Assembly: GCA_030626795.1 (NCBI GenBank)
Contig: DAOUTI010000002.1
Location: 1-40,087 of the forward strand
Source: Flavobacteriaceae bacterium
Lineage (GTDB): Bacteria; Bacteroidota; Bacteroidia; Flavobacteriales; Flavobacteriaceae
Direction: 5' to 3'
DNA length: 40,087 nucleotides
The notes under the pieces are model-generated. The model was not told where the DNA came from. It did not search any database and saw nothing but the letters and a program-made list of their open reading frames with translations. The stretch's first letter is position 1. Each line of letters starts with the position of its first letter. Positions 16,154-25,431 of the stretch are shown here, one piece after another. The translations under genes were made by a program, and so were the position numbers.

Positions 16154-18115
16154 TTAAATATTTATTACTTTTTCTTTAACACCTTGAACAAAATACATTT
16201 TCATCATTCCTTTATTTTTTGCATTAATTTCGCCTCTATATTCGCAGTCATATTTGTCTTTAATCAATTCATAAGTGGTTTCCGATATATTAATTTTACC
16301 TGGTAAAGAAGTAGATTCCATGCGTGAAGCTACATTAACGGTATCTCCCCAAATATCATAGGCAAACTTCTTAGTGCCAACAACTCCAGCAACTACTGGT
16401 CCGGTATTAATTCCAATACGAACCTCAAAAGATTTAATACTTTCATCATTCTTATTTTTAGAAGCTTCCATAAATTTTGCAATTTCAAAAGCAGCTTGTA
16501 TCATTTTATCAGCATGGTCAATGGTAGGAAAAGGTAAACCTCCGGCACACATATAGGCATCACCAATAGTTTTGATCTTTTCTAAGCCATGTTTTTCTAT
16601 TATTTCATCGAATTTTGAAAAATAGAAGTCCACACTTTTTACCAATTCTTCTGGAGATAAATTTTGCGAAATATTTGTAAACTCTTTAAAATCGGTAAAC
16701 ATAACACTTACGGATCCAAATTGCTTTGCTTGTACTTTTCCGTTTTGTTTTAATTCTTTGGCGGTTTCTTCTGGTAATATATTCAATAATAATTTTTCTG
16801 ATTTTTCGGTTTCTTTTTGAATAAGAATATTAGTTTTTTTAATAAATCTATAACGTCTATAACTTGCTAATGCCAATAAGAAAACTAAAAAAGCCCCTAT
16901 AATAGAAGTGTAAGTTATACTTTTTTGTCTTTTACCTTGTAACTGATTAATTTTTGCTTCTTTTTCTAATAAACTTATTTCGTCTTGTTTTTTATCTAAA
17001 TCAAAATCAAATTGGAGTCCACGAATTTTATCGTCAGTTTGCATATTAAATACCAAATCTTTTTGCCTAAGGTATTTTTCTTGATATGTGTACGCATTTT
17101 TGTAATCGCCTTTGTAGGAATAGGTTTTGGATAACCCTTGGTATATATCACGTAATTCATCACTAGTTTCTAATTCTTTAGCCAATTGTTCAGCTTCATT
17201 ATAGTTGCTAAGGGCTTTTTCAAAATCATTTTTTTGATAAATACTTCCCAAAGCAATTATAGATTGAAGTAGGTCTAACTGTAAATTATTATTTTTTGCA
17301 ATTTGATACGCTTCAACCAAATGATTATTGGCTTTCTCAATATCTCCTTTTTTAATTTCTACTATTCCAATCATTGTTAAATTATGCGCATAATTGGATG
17401 TGGATTTATTAATTGGTAGGGCTTTATTATAGTAATTTAATGCTACAACATAGTTTTCTTTTTTATCATAAATTTCACCAACTCCCATCAAATAGGATGC
17501 TAATATTTGTGAGTCATTTAATTCTGGTAAATATTTTTCAATTTGTTTAAAATAGTTTAATGCCTTGTCATAGTTTTCCATTTCACCATAAACGCCACCG
17601 ATATTTAATAATGCAGAAGAAATAAGAAAAGTATCCTTTTGTTTTTCAGATATGCTCAATGAACGCAAAAAATAATCTAAAGCTTTGGCATGACTACCCT
17701 GACTATAATAAACGGCTCCTAAATTATTTACAAGGTTTGCAATACCTAAGGTGTCATGAATAGTTTCGAAAGTGTATAAAGATTTTGTCCAATTATCTAG
17801 CACAGCCAAAAAATCAACTTGGTAATACTGAGCTAATCCAATATTTTTTAAAGCATACGCTTTCCCTTTTTTATAATTCAATTGATCTGCAAGCGCATAA
17901 GCTTGCTCAGAATAATGAATAGATTCCGAAATATTTTCATTGTTTAATATTTCAATACTTAAAGCATTTAATGTAGATACCATTGCGGTATCTTTTGTTC
18001 TAGTTTCCACAACACTTTTTAAGCTGTCTATTTTCGCGTTTTGTGAAAAAACAGGTAAAGACAATAGTAAAAAAAGAATTACTGAAACAAAAGATACTTT
18101 ATGGTTTATAATCAT
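16154..18115 (-). CDS. TPR-repeat membrane-bound class III adenylate/guanylate cyclase (copy 2)
   Basis: A 653-residue paralogue of the 13738-15636 protein with the same order: signal peptide (about 1-24, ending PVFSQ), TPR repeats (about 50-365, including repeated A-L-x-Y-F/Y units), coiled coil, one membrane helix (about 400-418), and a cytoplasmic class III cyclase domain (about 465-645). Catalytic metals are D475 and D519; the ATP-type Lys/Asp pair (EKIKTIGD, AYDIWGDTVN) and the transition-state Asn/Arg are intact. The catalytic domain is almost the same as in copy 1 at DNA level, while the TPR domain has diverged strongly. The two thus probably read different inputs into the same messenger. 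It starts 18 bp after the subtilase stop, pointing to cotranscription. Confidence 0.92.
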   Translation of the reverse strand: MIINHKVSFVSVILFLLLSLPVFSQNAKIDSLKSVVETRTKDTAMVSTLNALSIEILNNENISESIHYSEQAYALADQLNYKKGKAYALKNIGLAQYYQVDFLAVLDNWTKSLYTFETIHDTLGIANLVNNLGAVYYSQGSHAKALDYFLRSLSISEKQKDTFLISSALLNIGGVYGEMENYDKALNYFKQIEKYLPELNDSQILASYLMGVGEIYDKKENYVVALNYYNKALPINKSTSNYAHNLTMIGIVEIKKGDIEKANNHLVEAYQIAKNNNLQLDLLQSIIALGSIYQKNDFEKALSNYNEAEQLAKELETSDELRDIYQGLSKTYSYKGDYKNAYTYQEKYLRQKDLVFNMQTDDKIRGLQFDFDLDKKQDEISLLEKEAKINQLQGKRQKSITYTSIIGAFLVFLLALASYRRYRFIKKTNILIQKETEKSEKLLLNILPEETAKELKQNGKVQAKQFGSVSVMFTDFKEFTNISQNLSPEELVKSVDFYFSKFDEIIEKHGLEKIKTIGDAYMCAGGLPFPTIDHADKMIQAAFEIAKFMEASKNKNDESIKSFEVRIGINTGPVVAGVVGTKKFAYDIWGDTVNVASRMESTSLPGKINISETTYELIKDKYDCEYRGEINAKNKGMMKMYFVQGVKEKVINI

Positions 18116-18133
18116 ATACTAAAACAAATTTAT

Positions 18134-21100
18134 TTATTCTTTTATTATATTAAATGTTCTTACTTTAGAAGAGCTAACAATTCTGACAATATATAATTCA
18201 CTTGAGTACCCCGACATATTAACAGTTATGATTTCTTTAATTCCATCAAAACTATTACCACTGTATACAATACTGCCATACATGTTCAAAATAGTAACAT
18301 CACTTACCTCAGGTACATTTTGAAGAATATTCAAATCAATGCTAACTGGGTTCGGATAAATCGTATAGGCTCCATCCAACTTAGCATCGCATTTGCCAGA
18401 TTCGGAAGTAGAAGATGAGGAAACCGAACTTTTATGCGTACTGCCAAATGTAGTCAGGTTCCAGACCAATCTTTTTCCATCAAATCGGATATCAAATGTG
18501 CCACTACCGGGAAGAAAAACAGTAGGTAACTGACCTTCATAATCTGCTGGACCCGATAAATAATTATCTGCACCATCTAAAACAAAAACAGTATCCTCAT
18601 TATCGTTTTCATACCGATAAACAACCGTATAGAATAATCCATCGGAGGCATTTGCATCATAAGCAACGCATTCTGCATAGGTGCGAATTTTATCTGTATT
18701 ACTGGAAGAATTAATATACAATTTTGCAACATTAGAATTGATTAAATAATTTTTAGGATCTCTAATCCTAATGGTAAATACGCCGGTATCACTATAGTTT
18801 CGTTCAATTCCTGCCTCATCAACAATATAATAAGAGATACCATTAGGGAAAACAGAAGTCTCAGTGTCACCAAAAACAAAACCATCAAAATGAGATATGA
18901 ATAAAGGTGTATCCCCTTGATCGATAACTAAATTATCAATACTTACCGATAAGATTTTTGGTGAAATTGATAATACATTGGCTGAATTATCATATTCAAA
19001 AATATAATGATTATTAGTCTCTTCAATTTTGATATTGTAATTACCAACTTCCAGTTCGTCATCTAAATTATAAATCGATCCGGTAGTATCTTCAAAATAA
19101 TAAGAGATACCAATTGAGCCAAAAATATCAGTTGATGTTTCATTCGGTGCAAATTCTATAAACTCCGTTGTTAAATTTGCAGAGTTTGTATTATAACCAT
19201 AATCCTTTGTTAAATTATCTGTTTTGACTATTACATGGCGAGGAGAAATCATTAAAATTCCATGGTCAACAGCATACAAAATTTCATAATTAACTGATGT
19301 TGTTGGTGCTAAAACATTGACAATATAAATACCTAATTCCTTAACGGATTCTATGTCTAATTCTGCATCAAGTCCATCAATAAAAAGATACGATATTCCA
19401 TCAGGAAAAACAGTCTCTCTTGTTTCACCAAAAGCAAAACCTGAAATAACGGTTGAAATAGCTGTCTTAAGATCATCTCCATATTCTATTTCTAATTCCA
19501 TTGTTTTTACGGTTAAATGTGCGGGTATAATGGTTAATAAACCATGATTCAAGCCATACTCCATAAGATATTTCTCTGTTCCTCTAATTTTAATCTGATA
19601 CGTGCTAACATTCATTTTATCACCCAGTTCGTATTCATTTAAGTCAGCATCAACAAAATAATAAGGTACATCATCTGGAAAGACAGTTTCCTCTGACTCA
19701 TCAGTATATGCAAAATCACCAAATACGGTTGTTAAATCGCTTGCTTCAAAGTTTTCACCATAACTTGCTTCAAAATTTACTGTTTCTGCGATTAGATTTG
19801 TTTGCGAAATAGTTACTATACCATGCGTTTCATCATTGGTGAGATTCATTATATAATTCTGAGAATTTTTTATTCCAGTTTTATAATCACCTAGTTCCTT
19901 CAATTCATTTAATTCTAACTCTGTGCCATCTCCTCCTACTTTTATAAAATAATAAGGTATGCCATCAGGGAAAACAGTCTCTACGGATTCTTGAAATTCA
20001 CCTTCAAAAGCCCAACCATCAAAGTTAGTGATCAAATTTAATTTTTCTTCAGTAAGCAATTCCCCATAAGGGATAGTCAAATTATCGATATTTACATTCA
20101 GCTCTTTATGTAAAATAATCAAGCTTCCCGCTTCATATGTGATGTTAAAATTAGCAGACGTTGCATTTAGAAAAGCTCCCGGATATACATAGTGACCTTG
20201 AGGGTCGGATGTTACCTCTAAACCAGTAATCATATTTAATGAAAACATATTTGAAATTGCTCGCTCACTATCAGAACCATCCTCAGGTGGAGCATCTTCT
20301 GCGTCAATAATTGCAAATGCTGAACTATATGCACTATATGGATTTGAAGGATTATCAGTACTTACTACTGCCCTAAACTTACTTACTACTGCTCTAAATT
20401 TATTATCAATACTTAAATCTACTTCTCCAGAAAATAATTCTTCGGCGCTCACAACAGCTCTAAATTTACTTACTACTGCCCTAAATTTATTAATAGTTGG
20501 ATCTGTTTCAAAATCAGACTGAGCATCAATAAAATTAGTAAAATGTTCATTATCCAATTCTATAATATTCATACCGCTTACTACTGCTCTAAATTTATTT
20601 TCAATGGTACGTTCGGAAGCACTCCAGCTTGATCCATTTAATAAATCTAACAAATCATAATCACTTACGACCGCGCGAAATTTACTAACAACTGCGCGAA
20701 ATTTATTAGGTAAGCCATCCTTAAAATCACTAGCATGACTGGTTTTTATTAAACTATAAAAACCAGTTTCAGGAGAATTATTTGTTATATCACTTATATC
20801 ATAGGAGTATAATAATGGAAGATCTATTGCTTCACCATAGGTATATGTAACATCTTCAGTTGTAATAGTCAAGTCTTTCTTGGTAACAGTCAAATAACCA
20901 GTTTTACCTAGTTCAGTATCAATAAAACCGGAAATAAAATTTATTTGGAACAAATCATGGTCATAATCAACTACTCCAAAAGATGGAGTTATAACATAAT
21001 CAAAAACAATCGGAAAACCTCCTTCTGCTAATTTAATATCTGCAGGAGAATTCAATACCACCTCAGGAAGTCCTAATGATGCCATAATTTCCGGAAAGGA

Positions 21101-23722
21101 CTGGGTCATATCTGTACCTTCTGGAAGACCTTCAACTACAAACTCTTCAAGGTTTATATCTTGTCCGTATTCCACTTCAACATTGTTAGCAATAATACTT
21201 AAAGCTATTTTACCTTCATCAAAGAAAAAAGCCGGGTCAGATGCACCACCATCAGTATCTCCCGGAGTCGTGCTTTTTGCAACAACGACCAACTTAGGAT
21301 TTCCAGAGAACGTAGGCACAGTGGCAGTAATTATAGTCGTACCATCTTCTGCTGTTGCAAAGGTAACATCCTCCAAAGGCTGTCCGTTAAATAAAACAGA
21401 AACATCTTCTTGATTTTCAGGAAAAAATTCACCGATGATAGTTACTGTAAATGGCTCGGAACTAGGTGTTTTACCATCTTCAACAATTAGTTCGGTTATT
21501 CTTGCAGTTTGTGCTGCGATACTTTTAAAAGCGGCAAGGGTATTGATGAACCCACCGTTAGAACCATCAGCGGCAGAGAAACTGGTTGCTGTAGTTTTTA
21601 ATGTTTGCAAAGCGCTATTTGCCGTAAAAGATCCATCTGGATACCAAGATGGTGCAGCAGACATTAATAATGCCGTTGCTCCTGCAGCATGCGGTGCTGA
21701 TGCCGAAGTACCATAAAAATTTAAAATTCCATCATTATCGCAAGTACTACAATTAGCATCTTGACCTATTGTAGTGGAAGCAGTATTACCGCCATCGGGT
21801 GCATAAATATCAACTTCGAGGTTTGTACCATCAGATAAAAGACCACCATAAGACGAAAAACTTTCAGCTACTGGATTAAGAGCATTACGATAATCAACAG
21901 CACCAACAGTTACAGATTCTGGGGTCATAGCATGCCCGCTAACTGTAGCAGCTCCACTTCCAAAATATTCAAGAAATTTCAAACCATCGGGGGTATGGTC
22001 TTCTGCCGCTGTTCTAAATGCAATATATCTTAAAGGTACATTTGTTGGCCCATTTGCACTGGTAATTAAAATATTAGCTTCTCCAGTTCCAGTTGCCCGA
22101 AAAACAATGATCTCAGTTGGGTCTCCTGCAATATTTATACGGTTGCTCCCTACGAGTAATCGACCTAAATCATCCACTATATAAATATCTAAATCGTCTA
22201 ATGCCCCCAACTGGTTTTGTTGAGAAGCTGCGTTTTCTTTCCATTGCAAAGCAATTAAATAGGTTCCAGGAACAACACTTATTTTTTGCATATAATCTTC
22301 AGAACCATCAGAATTTATTCCAAATACATGGGCTTTGCTCGGGCTCCCTTCTGTGATAAAATTGGTAACCGGTAAATTTGTAGAAGCTTTAAAAATACTG
22401 CTGTAAGCTTTGTTTGCGATATTTCCAGCCGATGTAAAATGCATTTTCCCGGGTAAACTTAAAAAAGATTGTATGGCTTGAGAAATACGACCAGTACCAA
22501 AAAAAGGTTCTGTAATAAAAGTAATATCATCTACTATAATGTCGCTTTCTAAGGCTAATACATTAAAACCAACTTCAAATTGACGAGGGGAAGCTGTTGC
22601 GGTATGGAACTGTAATTCAGCACGTGGTGCCACATCATGTATAATTTGCATCATGGCTCTTCCTTCATCGGTAGCTTTAAATTCATTATCTTTTAACACC
22701 ACAACTCCCTCGGGTAATTCGCCATTTGCAACATCAATTGCAGCAAGTGACTCTCCGGGAATTGCCATATCATAGCTGTCGGACAAAACACCAATTGTAA
22801 TATCGTTACCTTCCACCTTTACTAGATCCCCCGAACTGTTTTTTACACGAAATGATTCACGTACAATATCTGAGGTTTGTGCTGCATCACCTTGTGTGAG
22901 AACCCCACCCGAGTTTAGAATAGTAGGGGGTACAGGTCGTGCAAAGTTTATAATATCCGTAAAACCTACTAAATTACATATATCATCCTTTTTTAAATAG
23001 ACATCAAGAGATGCTAAGCTATTATAAAGAGAAAGATCCAATAAAAAGTCTGATGCAGGTATATTAAATGGAGATCCTGTTAATAAGGAGATTAAATTTG
23101 GCATTTTTTGATCATTTGGTACAATTTCAACAAGCACCTTGTCTGCATTAACTTGAAAAATAAATTCAGAAGGAGTTATACCGGCAACATCTTCACACCA
23201 GGCTGTAAGCTCTTGTCCAATATTCTGATCCGATTTTCCATTTCCAATAACTGGTTCAATAAATCCATCATCAGGTGCACATTTTTTTGCTGAATTGGCA
23301 TTGGCAATTACCGTATGTGTATTGCCATTACTAATTATCGTCCATTCTACATAATCGTGAGAACCAAATTCCTTAGTAAAAACTTTATCATTAGATCCTT
23401 TTTTAAATTTAGTTAAGCCTTTTGCTATTCTTTTACCATTATTGGATTTAATAATACTACCATCATCATTAATGGTTACTTCTTTTTTAGTGGGGTTTTC
23501 ATATCCAAAACTTGCTTGAAATAAACCATTGCCTAATTCTTTGACACAATAAACAACAGGAATAATATCTTTTGTTCCGTTTTCCCCTCCTTTTTTTTGA
23601 GAATAACTTAAAAAAGTAATTCCTAAAATCAATGCGAGTGTTAAAGAAATTTTAGTGTTTGACTTATAATTAAAATTTTTAAATATTTTGAAAATCCAAT
23701 TTAAAAAGTAATTATTTTTCAT
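18134..23722 (-). CDS. Giant T9SS-exported subtilase-like protein with IPT/TIG, MBG repeats and KFRAVVS heptapeptides
   Basis: An 1862-residue secreted protein. A signal segment lies around 23-42 (ending SYSQ). An S8 peptidase-like domain covers about 300-700: Asp in IGVLSDSYD (D315), Asn in SAGN, and Ser in YGTSASAPHAAG (S673). Where classical subtilases have HGTHVAG there is DEGRAMMQIIHD (E353), so the triad is non-classical. An IPT/TIG-like unit follows (about 745-835), then MBG-type beta modules (about 840-1205). One of these is interrupted by seven KFRAVVS heptapeptides at about 1007-1121. Five further MBG repeats of about 90 residues follow (about 1205-1665). The C-terminus (YTIYPNPVS onward) is a type IX secretion sorting domain. 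The protein is likely surface-displayed or released. It heads the operon with both TPR cyclases, 18 bp before copy 2. Confidence 0.88.
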   Translation of the reverse strand: MKNNYFLNWIFKIFKNFNYKSNTKISLTLALILGITFLSYSQKKGGENGTKDIIPVVYCVKELGNGLFQASFGYENPTKKEVTINDDGSIIKSNNGKRIAKGLTKFKKGSNDKVFTKEFGSHDYVEWTIISNGNTHTVIANANSAKKCAPDDGFIEPVIGNGKSDQNIGQELTAWCEDVAGITPSEFIFQVNADKVLVEIVPNDQKMPNLISLLTGSPFNIPASDFLLDLSLYNSLASLDVYLKKDDICNLVGFTDIINFARPVPPTILNSGGVLTQGDAAQTSDIVRESFRVKNSSGDLVKVEGNDITIGVLSDSYDMAIPGESLAAIDVANGELPEGVVVLKDNEFKATDEGRAMMQIIHDVAPRAELQFHTATASPRQFEVGFNVLALESDIIVDDITFITEPFFGTGRISQAIQSFLSLPGKMHFTSAGNIANKAYSSIFKASTNLPVTNFITEGSPSKAHVFGINSDGSEDYMQKISVVPGTYLIALQWKENAASQQNQLGALDDLDIYIVDDLGRLLVGSNRINIAGDPTEIIVFRATGTGEANILITSANGPTNVPLRYIAFRTAAEDHTPDGLKFLEYFGSGAATVSGHAMTPESVTVGAVDYRNALNPVAESFSSYGGLLSDGTNLEVDIYAPDGGNTASTTIGQDANCSTCDNDGILNFYGTSASAPHAAGATALLMSAAPSWYPDGSFTANSALQTLKTTATSFSAADGSNGGFINTLAAFKSIAAQTARITELIVEDGKTPSSEPFTVTIIGEFFPENQEDVSVLFNGQPLEDVTFATAEDGTTIITATVPTFSGNPKLVVVAKSTTPGDTDGGASDPAFFFDEGKIALSIIANNVEVEYGQDINLEEFVVEGLPEGTDMTQSFPEIMASLGLPEVVLNSPADIKLAEGGFPIVFDYVITPSFGVVDYDHDLFQINFISGFIDTELGKTGYLTVTKKDLTITTEDVTYTYGEAIDLPLLYSYDISDITNNSPETGFYSLIKTSHASDFKDGLPNKFRAVVSKFRAVVSDYDLLDLLNGSSWSASERTIENKFRAVVSGMNIIELDNEHFTNFIDAQSDFETDPTINKFRAVVSKFRAVVSAEELFSGEVDLSIDNKFRAVVSKFRAVVSTDNPSNPYSAYSSAFAIIDAEDAPPEDGSDSERAISNMFSLNMITGLEVTSDPQGHYVYPGAFLNATSANFNITYEAGSLIILHKELNVNIDNLTIPYGELLTEEKLNLITNFDGWAFEGEFQESVETVFPDGIPYYFIKVGGDGTELELNELKELGDYKTGIKNSQNYIMNLTNDETHGIVTISQTNLIAETVNFEASYGENFEASDLTTVFGDFAYTDESEETVFPDDVPYYFVDADLNEYELGDKMNVSTYQIKIRGTEKYLMEYGLNHGLLTIIPAHLTVKTMELEIEYGDDLKTAISTVISGFAFGETRETVFPDGISYLFIDGLDAELDIESVKELGIYIVNVLAPTTSVNYEILYAVDHGILMISPRHVIVKTDNLTKDYGYNTNSANLTTEFIEFAPNETSTDIFGSIGISYYFEDTTGSIYNLDDELEVGNYNIKIEETNNHYIFEYDNSANVLSISPKILSVSIDNLVIDQGDTPLFISHFDGFVFGDTETSVFPNGISYYIVDEAGIERNYSDTGVFTIRIRDPKNYLINSNVAKLYINSSSNTDKIRTYAECVAYDANASDGLFYTVVYRYENDNEDTVFVLDGADNYLSGPADYEGQLPTVFLPGSGTFDIRFDGKRLVWNLTTFGSTHKSSVSSSSTSESGKCDAKLDGAYTIYPNPVSIDLNILQNVPEVSDVTILNMYGSIVYSGNSFDGIKEIITVNMSGYSSELYIVRIVSSSKVRTFNIIKE
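18715..20115 (-). repeat. Five tandem MBG-type protein repeats within the subtilase-like gene
   Basis: In the encoded protein the unit recurs about every 80-100 residues: an opening strand and (I/L/Y)-x-Y-G turn, a D-G/E-F-A-F segment, the hallmark E-T-V-F-P-D-G-I-x-Y-x-F, a G-x-Y-x-I-x-I strand, and a closing H-G-x-L-x-I-S-P. The hallmark is clear in units 1, 2, 3 and 5 and degenerate in unit 4 (SIGISYYFE). DNA of the units is diverged, so they are old duplications. MBG modules are usually adhesive or spacer domains of surface proteins. Confidence 0.8.
20360..20704 (-). repeat. Seven copies of the heptapeptide KFRAVVS within the subtilase-like protein
   Basis: Perfect peptide copies are encoded at 20360-20380, 20381-20401, 20447-20467, 20468-20488, 20576-20596, 20663-20683 and 20684-20704. 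Three pairs are directly tandem and one copy is single; the first of each block is preceded by Asn. The spacers between blocks differ in sequence and length (about 15-26 residues). Codons differ between copies: Arg is AGA, AGG or CGC; Ala is GCA, GCT or GCG; Val is GTA, GTG, GTC or GTT. The peptide, not the DNA, is therefore conserved. I know no established function for it. Confidence 0.95.
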
Positions 23723-23762
23723 GATAAGGGGAATTAATTGTTGTTTAGTTTTTTTAATATTT

Positions 23763-23770
23763 CAAAGTTA
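23763..23770 (-). promoter_or_regulatory. Candidate -7 box (TAnnTTTG) for the subtilase-cyclase operon
   Basis: Read on the minus strand the box is TAACTTTG, an exact match to the Bacteroidetes -7 consensus, about 41 bp before the subtilase ATG. No TTG is present at the usual -33 distance, so support is partial. Its place gives a leader of about 35 nt and would make the subtilase the first gene of the transcript. Confidence 0.4.
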
Positions 23771-23922
23771 GTTTTTAAATTAGGGTATTAGTTGTACTAT
23801 TTTTTCATTAGCTAGTACTATTTGGTTTTTAGTATAAATTTGCATTCATAATCTTGTTCAATTAAGAATTGAAATCCAAAACAGAATAATTAATGAATTT
23901 TATAATAAATAATCAATAGATG

Positions 23923-23976
23923 TAGGACGAAGTCATTTGATTATTGTCCGAATGATAGATATTATTTATCAAAGCA
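23923..23976. repeat. Copy 1 of a 54-bp intergenic element
   Basis: The segment begins TAGGACGAA and ends TTATTTATCAAAGCA. It aligns without gaps to 29517-29570 with about 34 of 54 identities, including TTrTCCGAA and TTATTTATCrAAG at equal spacing. It lies between the REC-cyclase stop and the subtilase start. It may be a shared regulatory site or the trace of an old duplication. Confidence 0.4.
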
Positions 23977-23995
23977 AAAAAAGTTTAGAAGTTAA

Positions 23996-25039
23996 TTAAC
24001 TATTTACTTCATAAACAACAAGTGGTAATTTTTTATTTTTCATTTCTATTTCACCAACTTTTTTACAGTTAAAGGAATCTTTTACTTTTAAATAATTTGC
24101 TTCACTAATTAAAATTTGTCCTCTATTTGCAGCCGATTGAAGCCTTGAAGCTACATTAACCGCATCACCTATAACAGTATAATCTAATCTTTTTAAAGTA
24201 GAGGAACCTATATTGCCCCAAACCATATCTCCACTATTAATTCCAACTGAAACTTTTGGTTTATAGGATTCATTTCCAATTCCAATATCAGCATTTTCTA
24301 TAACTTTTCTTATCCTAAGGCAGGCTTCAATGGCTCGATCAATATGATATTCTCCTTTAAAAGTAGCCATTACTGAATCACCTAAAAATTTATCAATAGT
24401 ACCGTCTTGTTTGATGATTTCATTCACCATAATATCAAAATAAGCATTCAACATTTCTACCACTTTATTAGCTGGTTCTTTTTCACTTATTGAAGTAAAT
24501 CCACAAATATCAACAAACACCGCTGTTCCATCAATCGTCTCATTATCAAAAAGAGAAGTCTTCATTTCTTTATTGCCCATAAAATTAATTACGGTTTCAT
24601 CAACATACATACGAAGAATATTATTTTCTTTTACGGCTTGTAAGGTTTTTTTAATGGCATTTACATGTTCAATCGTCTTTTCAATGGTTAATTCGAGATC
24701 TTTAAAATCAATGGGTTTGGTTATAAAATCAAAAGCTCCACGGTTCATTGCCGTTCTAATGTTTTCCATATCTCCATAAGCCGAAACCATAATTGATTTT
24801 AACAAGGAGTTTTGCTCTTTGATTTTTGTTAACAAAGTAAGCCCATCCATTTCAGGCATATTTATATCACTCAAAACCAGATCAATATCGGTATGTTTTA
24901 AAAGTTGTTCAAGAGCATGCCTCCCGTTTTCGGCAAAAACAAACTCGTATTCATTCTGCCTTATTTTTTGTCTAAATTTTTGTTTGATCAAGATTTTTAA
25001 ATCTTCTTCGTCGTCAACAACAAGTATTTTAGTAATCAT
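23996..25039 (-). CDS. Response regulator: receiver domain fused to class III nucleotide cyclase
   Basis: A 347-residue cytoplasmic protein. Residues 1-125 are a receiver: acidic pocket VVDDEED, phospho-acceptor D58 ([11 protein letters not shown]), Ser in MVSAYGD and Lys108 (FITKPID). A helical linker leads to a class III cyclase (about 165-345) with metal Asp residues in FVDICGFTS and KFLGDSVMA. The base-reading pair is Lys (IDKFLGD) and Thr ([16 protein letters not shown]). Lys/Thr is the arrangement of CyaC-type cyanobacterial and bacterial adenylate cyclases, so cAMP is the predicted product. Phosphorylation by the nearby sensor kinase would switch the cyclase on or off. It starts 17 bp after the stand-alone receiver, hence cotranscribed, and precedes the subtilase by 273 bp. 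Confidence 0.92.
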   Translation of the reverse strand: MITKILVVDDEEDLKILIKQKFRQKIRQNEYEFVFAENGRHALEQLLKHTDIDLVLSDINMPEMDGLTLLTKIKEQNSLLKSIMVSAYGDMENIRTAMNRGAFDFITKPIDFKDLELTIEKTIEHVNAIKKTLQAVKENNILRMYVDETVINFMGNKEMKTSLFDNETIDGTAVFVDICGFTSISEKEPANKVVEMLNAYFDIMVNEIIKQDGTIDKFLGDSVMATFKGEYHIDRAIEACLRIRKVIENADIGIGNESYKPKVSVGINSGDMVWGNIGSSTLKRLDYTVIGDAVNVASRLQSAANRGQILISEANYLKVKDSFNCKKVGEIEMKNKKLPLVVYEVNS

Positions 25040-25056
25040 AGTTAATAGATTCTTAA

Positions 25057-25431
25057 TTAATTCATCAATGCTTTTATTTCTTCTTTAAGCGAATTGAAAT
25101 CAATGGGTTTGGTAAAAAATTCTTTTGCTCCCGATTCTTTAGCTTTGTCAAAATTATCCTTATCACCATAAGCCGAAATCATACTTACTTTTATTTGTGG
25201 ATACCGTAATTTTACTTTATCCAATAATTCTAAACCTGTCATTCCGGGCATATTGATGTCCGAAAAAATATAAACTACTTTTGGTGGTTCAGTTTTTTCT
25301 AACATATCTAAGGCCTCCTGACCCGAAAAAGCGAAGACCAGATCTAAACTTTTATTTTTTACTTCTTTTCTAAATTTTTGACGGAATAGTATTTCTACAT
25401 CTTTTTCGTCATCAACAACAAGGATTCTCAT
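25057..25431 (-). CDS. Stand-alone CheY-like receiver protein
   Basis: A 124-residue single-domain response regulator with no output domain. The acidic pair is in LVVDDEKD, the phospho-acceptor is D58 ([11 protein letters not shown]), the signalling Ser is in MISAYGD (S86) and the conserved Lys is K108 (FFTKPID). It resembles the receiver of the next gene closely, as if one arose from the other by duplication. It could act as a phosphate relay or sink between the sensor kinase upstream and the REC-cyclase downstream, which begins 17 bp after its stop. Confidence 0.93.
   Translation of the reverse strand: MRILVVDDEKDVEILFRQKFRKEVKNKSLDLVFAFSGQEALDMLEKTEPPKVVYIFSDINMPGMTGLELLDKVKLRYPQIKVSMISAYGDKDNFDKAKESGAKEFFTKPIDFNSLKEEIKALMN

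Noticed and set aside
13738-18115. Calling the cyclases canonical PycC uridylate/cytidylate cyclases
   Set aside because: They are transmembrane TPR proteins with the Lys/Asp pair of adenylate cyclases; PycC proteins are soluble and pyrimidine-specific. Only the membrane protein resembles Pycsar components.
20360-20704. CRISPR-like or microsatellite DNA repeat
   Set aside because: The 21-bp units differ by synonymous changes, lie in frame within one protein and have irregular spacers; it is a peptide repeat.
21183-21716. Two plus-strand ORFs (76 and 93 aa) inside the subtilase-like gene
   Set aside because: Antisense to the continuous 1862-codon frame with recognisable domains; no independent support.
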